The translations under genes were made by a program, and so were the position numbers. Shown in pieces: positions 45,083 to 57,994 of a stretch of 64,000 nucleotides of DNA. The first letter of the stretch is position 1; every line of letters begins with the position of its first letter. Below the pieces are notes generated by a model. That model had not been told where the DNA came from and did no database searches. It saw only the letters and a program-made list of their open reading frames with translations. Source of the stretch: Pelobates cultripes (Eukaryota > Chordata > Amphibia > Anura > Pelobatidae); assembly GCA_933207985.1 (NCBI GenBank), contig OW240917.1:240070906-240134905 (forward strand), read 5' to 3'.

Positions 45083-45547
45083 GAGATCTCCCTCTCCGGT
45101 CCACAGGCACCGTGCTGGCAGCAGGTCTGGCGTGGGAGGGAGGGAGGGAGTGAGAGAGGACCCGGGAGCTCTGCCTGCAGCTTCTCCAGGTCCTCCTCTC
45201 GCGAGATTTGGAGCGTTCCGGCGGTGACCACAGCAACGCTCCAAATCTCGCGAGAGTGAACTCTAGCCCTGAAGCGCGTTCACTCTCCCCACTGGGACCA
45301 CTAGGGATTCACCACCGGACCACCAGGGAACGAAATATGTCCCCCCTCCTCCACCATAAAGGTAAGAAGGGAGGGGGGGGGGCATATAATATATATTTAA
45401 ATTAAATTATATATAAATATATTATAAAAAAAGCCCCCCTACCCTTATCACACACACATACTCTACACACATACACTGCCCCCCATACACACACACTGCC
45501 TCCCATACACACATACTGCCCTCATACACACACATTGCCGCCCACAG
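45083..45547. other. Non-coding, CpG-rich, with a hairpin and CA-rich minisatellite
   Basis: Contains the hairpin 45196-45256 described separately, a T/A-rich stretch (45381-45430) and imperfect tandem units of the CATACACACACACTGCC kind at about 45453-45545. Confidence 0.6.
45196..45256. promoter_or_regulatory. Inverted pair of TCTCGCGAGA elements
   Basis: A 22-bp arm (45196-45217) and its exact reverse complement (45235-45256) are separated by 17 bases, and each contains the palindrome TCTCGCGAGA. This word is a known vertebrate core-promoter element bound by BANP. No gene start is obvious next to it. Confidence 0.55.
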
Positions 45548-45900
45548 ATGGGGGCTTCCTCAAGTGGACTTGTTTGCGTCAAGAAAGAACAGATAGGTGG
45601 AGTGTTTCTTCATGAAGGACAATGATCCTCTAGCCATGGGGAGGGACGCCCTTTCCAGCAACTGGCGATTTCGAGAGGGTTATGCATTTCCCCTTTTTCT
45701 TCCCATTCTAAGGAGAATGAGGATGGTTCGTGTCTCCCTCATATTCATAGCCCCGTTTTGGCAGCACAGACCCTGGTTTCCTCTCCTGCAGAGCCTTTGT
45801 GTAGAGCCACCTTGGAGTCTTCCGAGAGTCCCAGACCTTCTGTGTCAAGGTCCTGTTCTCCACCCAGACTCGTCCTCCCTCAAACTCCCCTTTCAACCTG
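45548..45900 (+). pseudogene. DIRS-type RNase H/methylase-region fragment
   Basis: The frame reads GLPQVDLFASRKNR, a stop at 45594-45596, then a segment with DALSSNWRFREGYAFP and PFWQHRPWFP. These blocks resemble the RNase H to methylase region of DIRS retrotransposons. It is a dead piece without flanking repeats. Confidence 0.65.
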
Positions 45901-45928
45901 GTAGGACAATCGGGGCTCGAGTCCTGCA

Positions 45929-45946
45929 GAATATGACGTCATATTC
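45929..45946. promoter_or_regulatory. 18-bp perfect palindrome containing TGACGTCA
   Basis: GAATATGACGTCATATTC is a perfect palindrome with a consensus cAMP-response core. A similar palindrome with one core change occurs in 52591-52608. Confidence 0.4.
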
Positions 45947-46099
45947 CGGCTCCCAGCATCAGCAGACAGTCCACACGGCGAGAGGCAGCAGAGAGGACAC
46001 AGCTCCCGCCCCACTGGACAGATCCAAGCCAGCTCTCCAGGTAGGGAGGCCGGGTGAACTTTTATAAAAAAAAATAATAATTTGTGTGTGTCTGTGACT

Positions 46100-46770
46100 G
46101 TGCGTGTATATGCGTGCACCTGAGTTTGTGTTTACATATGCATACTAGTGTAATTTTTATTTTTGGGAGGGGTGAGATGGTGGAACTTTGGGTGAGTCTC
46201 CACACTTTATTCCCGAGGACTTGATCCCTGAGGACAATCAAAAAAAATACACATTCAACTTATCTCTTCAATTATAACACTTGGCAGTGGCTGTAAGGGT
46301 TCACTTTTACCCAGTGTCAATTTGCAACAAGCATGAGATACTTTGTACTAAAGAAACAAACGTTTCTATTGAAGGATATGACAGTAACGTTTTCCTACGT
46401 AGTTCTCAATATGAACCATGGAACATTCAAGTACAATACAGAAACTTTTATAATTATAGATGGGCACCATCACTCTATATAGAGATTAGCGTAAGAAAGA
46501 AAAAAAAAAAAAATATATACGGAAACCGGAAAATACTTATTATGCAAAATAAACCAAATAAAACGGGAGAAATTAGCGGTTATGTTTCCAACTGTAATTA
46601 TTTCTAAAGGTTCGTATTTTTATTAGTTTATTTGTATACAATATTAAGCCTCACTGCACAATGTTTGCCAGTAAACTGCAGGATATTAGTTAATTTAAGA
46701 ATAAATAATCATGGATAATACAGGGTGCGGGAGGAAGGGATTGACAAGCTCGTTTGATTGATTAGATGGG
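46100..46770. other. Non-coding stretch upstream of the histone cluster
   Basis: No recognised gene; an A-run near 46500-46515. Confidence 0.5.
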
Positions 46771-46786
46771 GGCTCTGAAAAGAGCC
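46771..46786 (-). terminator. Histone 3' stem-loop of H3
   Basis: GGCTCTTTTCAGAGCC on the minus strand, 33 bases past the H3 stop; it directs processing of a non-polyadenylated histone mRNA through SLBP. Confidence 0.95.
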
Positions 46787-46818
46787 TTTGGTTGGAGAGA
46801 TTGGTCAGAGAAATGGAT

Positions 46819-47262
<444 letters not shown>

Positions 47263-47300
47263 TTAACAGGAACTGGAACTGGAAAGGCGCGAACCGAGTT

Positions 47301-47329
47301 CTTTATAGAACATGGATGGATCTGATTGG
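47301..47329 (-). promoter_or_regulatory. H3 promoter elements
   Basis: On the minus strand a TATA box TTCTATAAAG (47310-47301) lies about 72 bases upstream of the ATG, and an ATTGG/CCAAT box is at 47324-47329. Confidence 0.75.
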
Positions 47330-47762
47330 ACAAAATGCACCACGCCCCTAACTCTGATAGGAGGAGACAGAATCTGCTACTGAGAGACAAAAGTGTAGAT
47401 TGTAATACAGAGCACAGTGCATCCTCTTTTAATCTTACACTGCCATCTAGTGACCATTTACCGGTACTGAAAATGTGATTTAGTTCCTAGAACTAATTTA
47501 TATGTATAGAAAATAGAATCAGTGTGAGAATGAAAAGAGTATCAATATGTATTTAGGTAACTTCTTTATCTAGACACATTTAATTTGAATCTCTTTATGT
47601 GTGTTTATTATGTATGAAGCGGAGAGGGGAAAAATTAAAATATTTTATTAATAAATTCAGTCTGCACTAAATACTTAACTTGCCGTCGTTACAAGCTCAA
47701 ATACGGTAGAAATCTTTCCCGCCGGCGGGTTTCTTCTTTTCAGTTCAAAAATTATTATTCAG

Positions 47763-47882
47763 CCAATCACCGCAAAGCTCGAGTACAACCTACTGCATCA
47801 GCCAATCATCGACAAGCCCCGCCCAGTGACGTGTGATTTGTGCAGCAGTTCCCCATCCGGTCCGCTCAGGAGACATATAAGG
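47763..47882 (+). promoter_or_regulatory. H4 promoter elements
   Basis: CCAAT boxes at 47763 and 47802, a GGTCC core (47859-47863) of the H4-specific element, and a TATA box CATATAAGG at 47874-47882, about 50 bases before the ATG. Confidence 0.75.
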
Positions 47883-47916
47883 GCAGGCGGCCGAGCGCGA
47901 GTATTCATTGTTCTAA

Positions 47917-48243
<327 letters not shown>

Positions 48244-48278
48244 ACGCTTCTCCTCTTCCATCCTTCATACAAACCAAA

Positions 48279-48294
48279 GGCTCTTTTCAGAGCC
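48279..48294 (+). terminator. Histone 3' stem-loop of H4
   Basis: GGCTCTTTTCAGAGCC, 36 bases after the H4 stop. Confidence 0.95.
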
Positions 48295-48608
48295 GCCCAC
48301 TCCTTCCCACATAAGGCTATAATTCCACCAAGTTGGCTCTTCCAATCCTCCCGAAAATATTGGGGAACGAGAAATTAGAGTAGACTTCGGTTATAACAGA
48401 CTGCAATGGCTCGTGTTTCACTTCCTATTGATACAGCCAGTATTAGATTTCATATCCTACATCTCTGCTTGAATGCACAATGAATAAATGCTTTATTAAA
48501 TGTGAAATATGCATTTGAGCCTTAAACTCTTCCATGTTAGACTAAAATCCTGTTGGCACTAAACTGGAGCCGGAGAGGAAAACTGATAAAACCAACAATT
48601 CCAGCTTT

Positions 48609-48679
<71 letters not shown>

Positions 48680-49410
48680 CCATACTGTGTTCGAGTTTAG
48701 ATAATTTGCTTTACAGTTCTGTAACCGTCACAGTCCGTACAAATTATATAGCACTCGCTGCCACCCGAGTCTGAAAGACAAACTGCTTCTATTGTTACAC
48801 CACAAAATGCTGCTCTTTCAATCGATATGTGGCGTAAAAAGGCTGAGAGAAAGTGTAGAATTTTTAAACTTCGCCATTTTGTAACAGACTTTCCCGCTTT
48901 TGAAATCCCAACAAAAGCATGTGTTTATATATACATCGGGTAATAAATACAAAATTGAGAGAAAAAACACGATTTACCACAGGAGTTGAGATATAGAGTG
49001 TTCAGTTATCGGGTACTTGTTTCAACGAGGATCTATATATATATATTTAATCCTTTGCAATTTGTATCCACGAGATAGCAACATAATTGTGAAGAAAATC
49101 TACAAAAACATACAGAGGAGTGTGAATTGAAACTGTTTTCATTTGTACGATTGATACAAATTAGTTTCGGATTGTTCCTTTTGGATACATTATAACCAGC
49201 TGAATAAGTGTTACACCATAGGTTCTACCACTGAGTGTTTTACAACTTATTAGAACTTGAATTTAAAACTGAAACAATGTAACGCCATAGACAGAATCTT
49301 CTCCTCTGGAGTGGTAGAATAAAAAGACCGCTATAATCGATGACTTGTAACATTCCGCACAGAAAAAACTCTCAGTATATCTATACAGCTCTCTCGTGGA
49401 TTGTGTGGGT
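48295..49410. other. Spacer between H4 and H2B
   Basis: AT-rich; holds a long (TA)n microsatellite at about 48614-48676. No H1 gene or other exon is seen. Confidence 0.75.
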
Positions 49411-49426
49411 GGCTCTTAAGAGAGCC
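49411..49426 (-). terminator. Histone 3' stem-loop of H2B
   Basis: GGCTCTCTTAAGAGCC on the minus strand, 33 bases past the stop. Confidence 0.95.
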
Positions 49427-49458
49427 TTTGTGTTATTAGGGTTTGGGTGATGGGGGTT

Positions 49459-50523
<1,065 letters not shown>

Positions 50524-50558
50524 ACTCCACTGTCCCTCACCTCCCAAACTCACACAAA

Positions 50559-50574
50559 GGCTCTTTTAAGAGCC
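50559..50574 (+). terminator. Histone 3' stem-loop of H2A
   Basis: GGCTCTTTTAAGAGCC, 36 bases after the stop. Confidence 0.95.
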
Positions 50575-50948
50575 ACCCACAATCTCCACAAAGAGCTCAC
50601 ACTCATACACCGCTGCTGCTGAAGGGGTTAAACACCTGACTATGTATGGAGGAATTATTCCCTAAATGGTGTGGGTTAGAAGTGATGCTTTTGAAAATCA
50701 TGAAAATACTAGCAGACTTCCCTTCAGTTATTCTTAGAGCTCTTACTCTTTGCTAATCTTGGGCGTTTTACGTTAAACACAACATATCGATAATAGGCAA
50801 GTTAAATTACATTAGTGAACTGCAAAGTCAAGTGCTGCATAGTAATAGATGGAGGGAAAATAGAATTCGGCTCCATTCAGCTAACGCCTGTGAAAGCAGG
50901 TGTAGGAGACTATATTTCCCTGATCAGCTACTGCTTCAACTTTAGCTA
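50575..50948. other. Non-coding flank of the histone cluster
   Basis: Nothing recognised; no histone downstream purine element was clear. Confidence 0.5.
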
Positions 50949-51499
50949 TTAAAGGGACACTATAGTCACCTGAACAACTTTAGCTTAATGAAGCAGTTTG
51001 GGTGTATAGAACATGCCCCTGCAGGCACTGCTCAATCCTCTGCCATTTAGGAGTGAAATCCCTTTGTTTATGAATCCTAGTCACACCTCCCTGCATGTGA
51101 CTTGCACATCCTTCCATAAACACTTCCTGTAAAGAGAGCCCTATTTAGGCTTTCTTTATTGCAAGTTCTGTTTAATTAAGATTTTCTTATCCCTGCTATG
51201 TTAATAGCTTGCTAGACCCTGCAAGAGCCTCCTGTATGTGATTAAAGTTCAATTTAGAGATTGAGATACAATTATTTAAGGTAAATTACATCTGTTTGAA
51301 AGTGAAACCAGTTTTTTTTTCATGCAGGCTCTTTCAATCATAGCCAGGGGAGGTGTGGCTAGGGCTGCATAAACAGAAACAAAGTGATTTAACTCCTAAA
51401 TGACAGTGAATTGAGCAGTGAAATTGCAGGGGAATGATATATACACTAAAACTGCTTTATTTAGCTAAAGTAATTTAGGTGACTATAGTGTTCCTTTAA
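50949..51499. mobile_element. TTAA-type MITE, complete
   Basis: The left end AGGGACACTATAGTCACC and right end GGTGACTATAGTGTTCCT form inverted repeats extending about 50 bases (ACAACTTTAGCTTAATGAAG against CTTTATTTAGCTAAAGTAAT). TTAA flanks both ends (50949-50952; 51496-51499). No coding capacity; typical of abundant anuran MITEs. Confidence 0.85.
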
Positions 51500-51798
51500 G
51501 TAATAATTATGCCCCTGTTTCTGCTGCTAATGCAAAAGAGGGCGACAAAAGCCACTTTTAATCTATTTCCAACCAAGGTTTCACAAAAGTGGGGTTTAGT
51601 CACACCATATGGCCATGTTAACATCCTCTAATGCGTCAAAATAACACAATACTCCACATGGAGTAATTTGATTCCCGTATTGCCAAGAGAGGTGAATGTA
51701 ATTAGACTGGTAAGAATTCATAGTGTATTTTGGGCTGTGCTCTCTAATAGGGAGGGGGGGGGAAGTGTGGGAACTCACCCAAAATCCCACCTCCCCCT

Positions 51799-51799
<1 letters not shown>

Positions 51800-51841
<42 letters not shown>
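51800..51841. repeat. (TA)n microsatellite
   Basis: About 20 TA units. Confidence 0.95.
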
Positions 51842-51846
<5 letters not shown>

Positions 51847-51919
51847 AAAAATCAGTTCCTGCACTCACGCTGAATTTCCCTTCATGACCGGGTGCCAACC
51901 ATATATAGCCAAAAAATAC

Positions 51920-52153
51920 AAAAAATACAAATTAATGGTTGCACTCACGGTTTTTCCAATTAAAAGTCCAAAGTTTATTGTCAATTCATAAAAGCTGCGA
52001 TCAACGTTTCAGTCCTACCCAGAGGACTTTCATCAGGATGATCCTGATGAAAGTCCTCTGGGTAGGACTGAAACGTTGATCGCAGCTTTTATGAATTGAC
52101 AATAAACTTTGGACTTTTAATTGGAAAAACCGTGAGTGCAACCATTAATTTGT

Positions 52154-52160
<7 letters not shown>
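51920..52160. repeat. Perfect 241-bp palindrome
   Basis: Two arms of 120 bases, apparently exact reverse complements, meet at a single G at 52040 (CATCAGGAT-G-ATCCTGATG). Each arm carries AACGTTTCAGTCCTACCC and the complement of CTCTGGGTAGG. (TA)n runs lie on both sides. Confidence 0.85.

Positions 52161-52194
<34 letters not shown>
52161..52194. repeat. (TA)n microsatellite
   Basis: About 17 AT units directly after the palindrome. Confidence 0.95.
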
Positions 52195-52198
<4 letters not shown>

Positions 52199-52530
52199 TA
52201 GTATGCATATATTTAGTTGGGTGAAAGGGTGACTGTTTGGAGGCTGAAAGTAATTGGGATAGTGTTGGTGGGTGACAGTGTGTGTGATGGGGGAGTGACA
52301 GGATGTGTTTGTGGAGAGGTGACGGCTTGTGGGGGGGCTGTGACTGTGTGTGGGGAGACAGGGTGGGGATGGCTGTGAGTGGGTAGGGGGGGTTGTGAGG
52401 TTGGTAGGAGGACTGTGAGGTGGGAATGGGGACTGTGAGTGCGTAGGGGGTCCTTGCATTTGGGAGAGCTGCGTGGATTTTTTACCTGGGGTCCAGTGGG
52501 GCTGCGGGCAGGTGGACGGTGAGGGAGCGC
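52195..52530. other. G-rich non-coding stretch
   Basis: Strand-biased GTGGG/GTGAC-rich sequence; its antisense open frame is low-complexity. Confidence 0.6.
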
Positions 52531-52673
52531 TGATCTGTGAGCTCTCCCTGCTCAGCTCCCTCGCGTGCCGCAGAGTGATGTCGGGAGCTGGAATATGACA
52601 TCATATTCCAGCTCCCGGCATCACTCTGCGGCGCGCGAGGGAGCTGAGCAGGGAGAGCTCACAGCTCCCAGAT
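52531..52673. repeat. GC-rich palindrome
   Basis: Arms of about 70 bases (GAGCTCTCCCTGCTCAGCTC against GAGCTGAGCAGGGAGAGCTC) meet at GAATATGACATCATATTC. The pairing is nearly perfect. Confidence 0.8.
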
Positions 52674-52859
52674 CACCGCTGCCCGTCTGATCCGAGGCTA
52701 ACAAGGCAGATGCCTTGCAGGCAAAAAAGTCCTGCAGGACCACAAATGGGAACGGCCTTCCTGCTGTGGAAAAACACAGGACTCGAGCCCTGCTTAGTAC
52801 CTATTGTACACGTGTATTGCATGTTCTGGTTTCAATCGTACTAAGTTGTATATTTTATT

Positions 52860-55850
52860 TTACATATTTCTTGTAGTGGACCCCCTGTAACCCGACTGGT
52901 TACCTCCGCTAATACCTTCCTTCAGCCACTCAGGAACCCTTATAACAAGCGGACATCTATGTCCCCCAGTAACTGTACAAAACACAGCTCTGGGAGTATA
53001 ACATAACTGACTCTTTATTCAGGGCCACACATGGCCTTTTATGCAAAAGCTGCATGCAAAAGGGCTCCAACACAACATTACAGGTTCATCCCTTCCATAT
53101 TCCTCTGTACCTGAGAGGGGACTGAATTCTCTCTCAGGCACAGAGAAATCAACTTATGCAAAAGCCCCATGGAAGGGGTTTCCAACACAGCCCCCCAGGG
53201 CAATCCCTTCCATGATCCTCTGTGCCTGAGAGAGAATCTAGTCACCTCTTAGGTACAGAGAAATCCACTTGTGCAAAAGCCCCATGCAAGGGGTTTTCAA
53301 CTCAACACCTGAGGGCAATCCTTTCCATGATCCTGATGGGAGATGGAGGAGGGACAAAGCAGCTAATTTAAACTGGGCTGGCTGGATCACAACAATTTAT
53401 CTTGTAAGAGCAGGGACACAAAGGAGTATAGTGATTATAGCAATCCCCAGAGTGAATATAGCTCTCCAATCCCCCAAAACATGAGCCTAGACTTCATGAA
53501 GGGTAAAACAAATCTGTTTAATGGTAGCCACAACTGGCCTTTTATGACAGACCCCATGCAAGGGGCACTCCCCCCTGGACCTGAGAGTAAACCACAGTAG
53601 AAACAAATACACAATCACATTGGCTCTCAGGTCCAGGACACTCCCATGCAAAATAAGTCAATTATCTCCCAGGCATAGGAGAGTTAAGTCAAGCACTAGA
53701 CTAAACTCAATTATCTCCAAACACAAAAACACATTTTTACAAAACCCTCAAAATAACTTAAAAAACTCAAAACCCCCTCAAAAGTTACATCCCCTGATAG
53801 CCCTGATCTGGGTGACCAACATATCCAAAAATTACCCAGATCAGTTCAGGGGTTCAGGAATTTCCTGGACGTCTTATTTTTGACCGACCGCATGCGTGGT
53901 CCCATGCCCAAAACAGTTCCAGAGGATCAGGGCTTGCAGTCGGTCTAGTTCGGTAGTTTGGAAAACGAATAAACTACCGAACATGTTCTTACCCTGGAAA
54001 TTGTTCCAGTCATCCAGGCGAACAATTTTACTGAACAGTGCCCTTCTAAATTGTATAGAACCGAACGCAGGCGATGATGGAAGTCCAGCGGTGTTCGGGA
54101 GTTTCTGTGTCCAATTTTAGTTCCATGAGATTCATGCCCAATACCGCTGCCTGTGTTCATGCGAACCTCGTGGTTGTACATAGGAATTGCAGCCACCCAG
54201 ACGAACAATTAGAACACTGCAGTGAGAACCATTCCAAGGTGTTAATAGGTGTTAACAAGCTCCCGGGTGGTCCCTGGTTTGTGCGGTTGTTCATAGCAAA
54301 CAGGACAATGTTAGAATAGGAGGGGAATGCAATCTACCAAACAGAATAGTAATAAGACTTGAACAAGGTCTTTTATGAGCCTTTTTGCGTGGCCCATAGT
54401 CCTGAGGCAGGAGGCTGGCAAACAGGCCCCTCCAAGAACACGTGACGAGGCTCAGTTCGTCACAATAGGCAAATACACAATACATTTTACGGTTGAGCAG
54501 TGATCACTCTACAGGTGGCTCTTCACATAGGGTATCCTAGGCACCAAGACTTCAGGGAGTGACTTGAATTGTTTTGTTTGATGAATTGTGATTACTCCTA
54601 TATATACACTTGTGTTGTGTTCAATAAAGTCAGTTCTACTTCACCCTTCACTAAGTTTCGGCTAGTGTTTGGCTGATACTGCTATACCACCATATCACTG
54701 TATCCTGATCCAGGGTGGAAAAGCTCCAGAAAAACCCCAGTCAAGCTGCGGTGACGGGGATAAAAGCGTTCCAGGTTTTCCCCTGCGCTGCTAAGAAGCA
54801 ATCTTGGCAAGGGTACCCAGCCAGGGTACAAGGAGCTCCGTCACACTCTGGGTTATAAAGACTAAGGGAAAGGGAGTGCATGGCTGCAAAACTCGGATCC
54901 CCTGCGAGTAGACCGCCACAAAGTTCAGAGGAGGGTGAAACAGCTGAGCTTGATCATTGTAACGGAACATCTGTACCCAGAGTGGTACCTCTGCTGCAGT
55001 CTCTCCCAGGTCCCGCAGTGAAGTAGTGATTATAACTCCCACATACACAAACATCAGTTGAGTCTTAATGAAGGGCACAACAAAACTGTGCTTTTTTTCT
55101 AACAAAAGTAAACATTTATACCCTGACCCCCAGCATGGGGTCTCTTTTCATTGTACCTTAAACCCGACCAGGGAGTTGAATCAGTTAGCCCTTGGTTAAG
55201 CTAATTATCTCCCAGATACAGAGGTCACAACAAAAAATACCACTAAAACATATATTAAATCACAATGAACCCCCACGTTATATATCCCCCGAAAGTTCTT
55301 CATCCCCACCCCTTTATAAATGTTATTATAATTCCCTGTATGTTTTCTGACATGTTTTGGTTATTTATATTTTATTAAGTGTGGCACAGCAAGCTTTATG
55401 TAACGAATGTATGGGCTAGTCCCAAGTAACGTATGGTGTGTTAGTTCCTTCTGGAATGGTGTCCTGTGTGGATTTTTAGGGATCCCAGTGACAGAATCTT
55501 TGGATATGTTGACTGGTTGCAATATCTCTCTAGCCCTGGGATAAATCAAGAAAGCTAGGCTTGAGAGCCGCAAGTGTCTTGTAAAGGCAATAGCTATAAT
55601 CTCTGTAAGCAGAGCTGTGGAGGAATAGGAAAAGGGCACGATACCTGCCTGGAAAGAAAGCTGCAGCCTGGGCGGGTCGAAAAGCTCCAGAAGGACCCCA
55701 ATCAAGCTGCATTGACAGGGGCAGAAGCGCTTCAGGTTTCCCGGTTCCAGCTAGGAAGTGAGCTTGGCAGAAGTACCCAGTCAGGGTACAGGGAGCTCGT
55801 CACAATGGACTCTGAACTGTTGAAATTTAATACATTGCTAATAGCCCACC
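52860..55850. repeat. Cluster of degenerate LTR-like repeats
   Basis: Several blocks resemble one another: a TTCAATAAAG/TCTTTATTCAGGG element, GGCCTTTTATG, CCATGCAAGGGG, and GTACCCAGYCAGGGTACARGGAGCTC, which occurs at 54815-54838 and 55775-55800. The stretches 54713-54845 and 55670-55805 are direct repeats about 955 bases apart, and 54185-54260 matches inverted 14820-14890. No protein-coding domain survives. I read it as nested, decayed LTRs, but the boundaries are unclear. Confidence 0.5.
53042..53335 (+). repeat. 115-bp tandem repeat, about 2.6 copies
   Basis: TGCAAAAG recurs at 53042, 53157 and 53272, with CCAACACA-like sequence, the TCCCTTCCAT block and TCAGGCACAGAGAAATC in each unit. 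Confidence 0.8.
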
Positions 55851-56506
55851 GTGGATCTTCCCACTGGCTCTAGTGGACATAGCCCTTTAACAAGTTTGTA
55901 CCCGACCAACAAGTGGTAGTTGAACACCAAGAAGTCTACCAGAGTTCTAACTGGAGAAAAAGACGAAGATGTTAAGTGGCATTCACGCCCAGGACTTTAG
56001 GGCACTCCCCGTTCCAATAATTACTTACCTCTGGTCTAGGGGACTGCTATCTTGATTCTCTGGAAGTCATAACCCTGCTCACTGGTAGTCCAGGGGAGCG
56101 GTGTTCATTGTTCAGGCCACTAACACACAGACAGAGACCCATACACACTCAATAAATCACACACAGTGAACCATACACACAATTATACCTACACCTTCAC
56201 TGACGCACATAGTGACTTCCTACAAACTCCATGACACACATGGTAAACCATACACACTGGCACTTACATCTACACCTTCACTGACACACAGTGACTCATA
56301 CACCCTCACTGTCACACATGAGAGGTTCTTAAGGAAATTTTGAATGTATTTATGTTTTTTTATTTATGAATTTATGTTTTTTAAAATACATTACTCTATT
56401 TATTTCTATCATTTGCTTTTATCATCGAAAAGAAAAAAAAAAAAAGACAACCATAGAGTATTTAATTTTTTGTACTATACAGACTGCACTATTGTTTATT
56501 TTTTAT
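55851..56506. other. Non-coding stretch with CA-rich minisatellite
   Basis: CACTGACACAC(A)GTGACTCATACA-type units at about 56120-56320 continue, beyond the Ngaro insertion, at 62510-62595, showing the pre-insertion continuity of the site. Confidence 0.6.
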
Positions 56507-56517
56507 ATATATATTTG

Positions 56518-56643
56518 TAGTCGGGGCAATATGGCCGAACAGAGAAATGTTAGCATAATATAATCATAACATCCATAAGTTAGCACCAGTCGGTTGTGGT
56601 GTGCCAAAACCGACAAAGCAGTAGGCCTGTAATAAAAGTGGGC
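56518..56643 (-). repeat. Ngaro split repeat B2
   Basis: TAGTCGGGGCAATATGGCCG at its plus-strand start; 126 bases, matching B1 with one missing A and a few substitutions. Confidence 0.9.
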
Positions 56644-56687
56644 CCACCTGAGAGGGTGTTCTAAATAGAGGGAGTGGGGGAAGGGTT

Positions 56688-56784
56688 GACTCGCCAGACC
56701 AGCAACGGTAAGGTGGGAGTGGATTGTCAGCCATTTTAAAGGGGAACCAAGCCCCTCCCACAACTACAGGCCAAGCCTTCAAAT
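56688..56784 (-). repeat. Ngaro split repeat A2
   Basis: Plus strand GACTCGCCAGACCAGCAACG to GCCAAGCCTTCAAAT; 97 bases, nearly identical to A1. Confidence 0.9.
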
Positions 56785-56787
56785 TTT

Positions 56788-56914
56788 TAGTCGGGGCAAT
56801 ATGGCCGAACAGAGAAATCTTAGCATAATATAAATCATAACATCCATAAGTTAGCACAAGTCGGTTGTGGTGTGCCGGAACCGACAAAGCAGTAGGCCTG
56901 TAATAAAAGTGGGC
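56788..56914 (-). repeat. Ngaro split repeat B1
   Basis: 127 bases nearly identical to B2, separated from A2 by three bases. Confidence 0.9.
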
Positions 56915-57028
56915 AAAAAGAAAAATTACCAGGAAACATGATTCGTGAACCAACTTCTTTTATTGAGATAAGTCAGAAAAAGCTTGTCTTAATTCTTTAT
57001 CGGGATTAGGTATGTAGAGTGTGGATTT

Positions 57029-57886
57029 CTAGCGTCCCATAGCCTTAATAATATGAGCGGGTATGTGGTTAGCGGATGCTGAAGATGCTGCCCCTATAAG
57101 GAAAGAGTGACCTGAAAATTGATTGGGGTTTAAGCCGAGCCTGGTCAACAGTAGTCGTATGTATAGCATGAATTTAGTTGTGGTCAGAGTGTGTCCATGC
57201 AGTTCAAACAAAGGCTGTTGGGGTTGTTTTTGGACTTAAAGGGAATAAGTATCCAAACCTTTTACTGGGCACCATATATTGTGAGTAGGGTACAGAGGAA
57301 TTTGAATAGTGTGTCCTTCAGGGCTGGTTTTTGATTGTCTTAAGGAGAGAATGTAATGGTCGGTATGTTTTTGTAAATCATTAGTTCTTAGGTAATCGTG
57401 TGCTGTGAAGGTCGTGGTTGTAAATTCACTGAGACGTAGGAACCCGTAAAAAGCGAGATATAGGGCTGTTTATATTATGTTATTGGTCATGGGTTCATAA
57501 GGAGACGAATCTAATAAGTTGGATAGAGAGTGGAATATGTTGTTGTCTATGGGTAGTCTTTGTGAGGGAACATGTGTATCTAATTTTTTTAATGTCTTTA
57601 AGTAATGTTTTTATTTGATATGATGTCAAGAAACCCGTAGTGTTAGATTGTTGGATAAGCATATGGTGCTGGATGCCGGTTAGGTATAGTTTAATGGTAT
57701 TAAAAAGAATAGTTTAAGGTTGATGTGGCAAAAAGAAGTAACACTTAAAATCGTTTCTAACGCAAACATGTCGTGGATGTTAAACTCGGTGATAAATTTC
57801 ATGAATACGTGAAAAGCCCTTTCATAAGTGTTCCTAGAGTTTACTGAGAGTGCCAGATGAGAAATGTGACGTGCGTGATCTAACAA
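57029..57886 (-). pseudogene. Ngaro tyrosine recombinase, broken
   Basis: The N-terminal core-binding part starts near 57886 (NSRNTYERAFHVFMKF). The C-terminal part at 57211-57029 reads LRLLLTRLGLNP and GHSFLIGAASS. In this box the expected HxxR arginine is replaced by Leu (H-S-F-L). A stop follows MGR at 57028-57026, just where the last catalytic block should begin, and the frame is interrupted between 57212 and 57680. The protein would have integrated the circular element; this copy cannot. Confidence 0.75.
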
Positions 57887-57994
57887 AGTCTTTAATCCAT
57901 TATCATGTCTTGGAATAGAGGTGCAGGTGTCGCTCGTCTGGAAGCGTTGGGTAGTGTCGAGAGGAAAGCCTGGAAACGAAACCGAGACAAGTGA

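Noticed and set aside
52145..52459. Pro/His/Ser-rich open frame on the minus strand
   Set aside because: Low-complexity translation of a G-rich stretch and a TA repeat.
53042..53335. CRISPR array
   Set aside because: Only 2.6 long diverged units without spacers, in a vertebrate genome; a simple tandem repeat.
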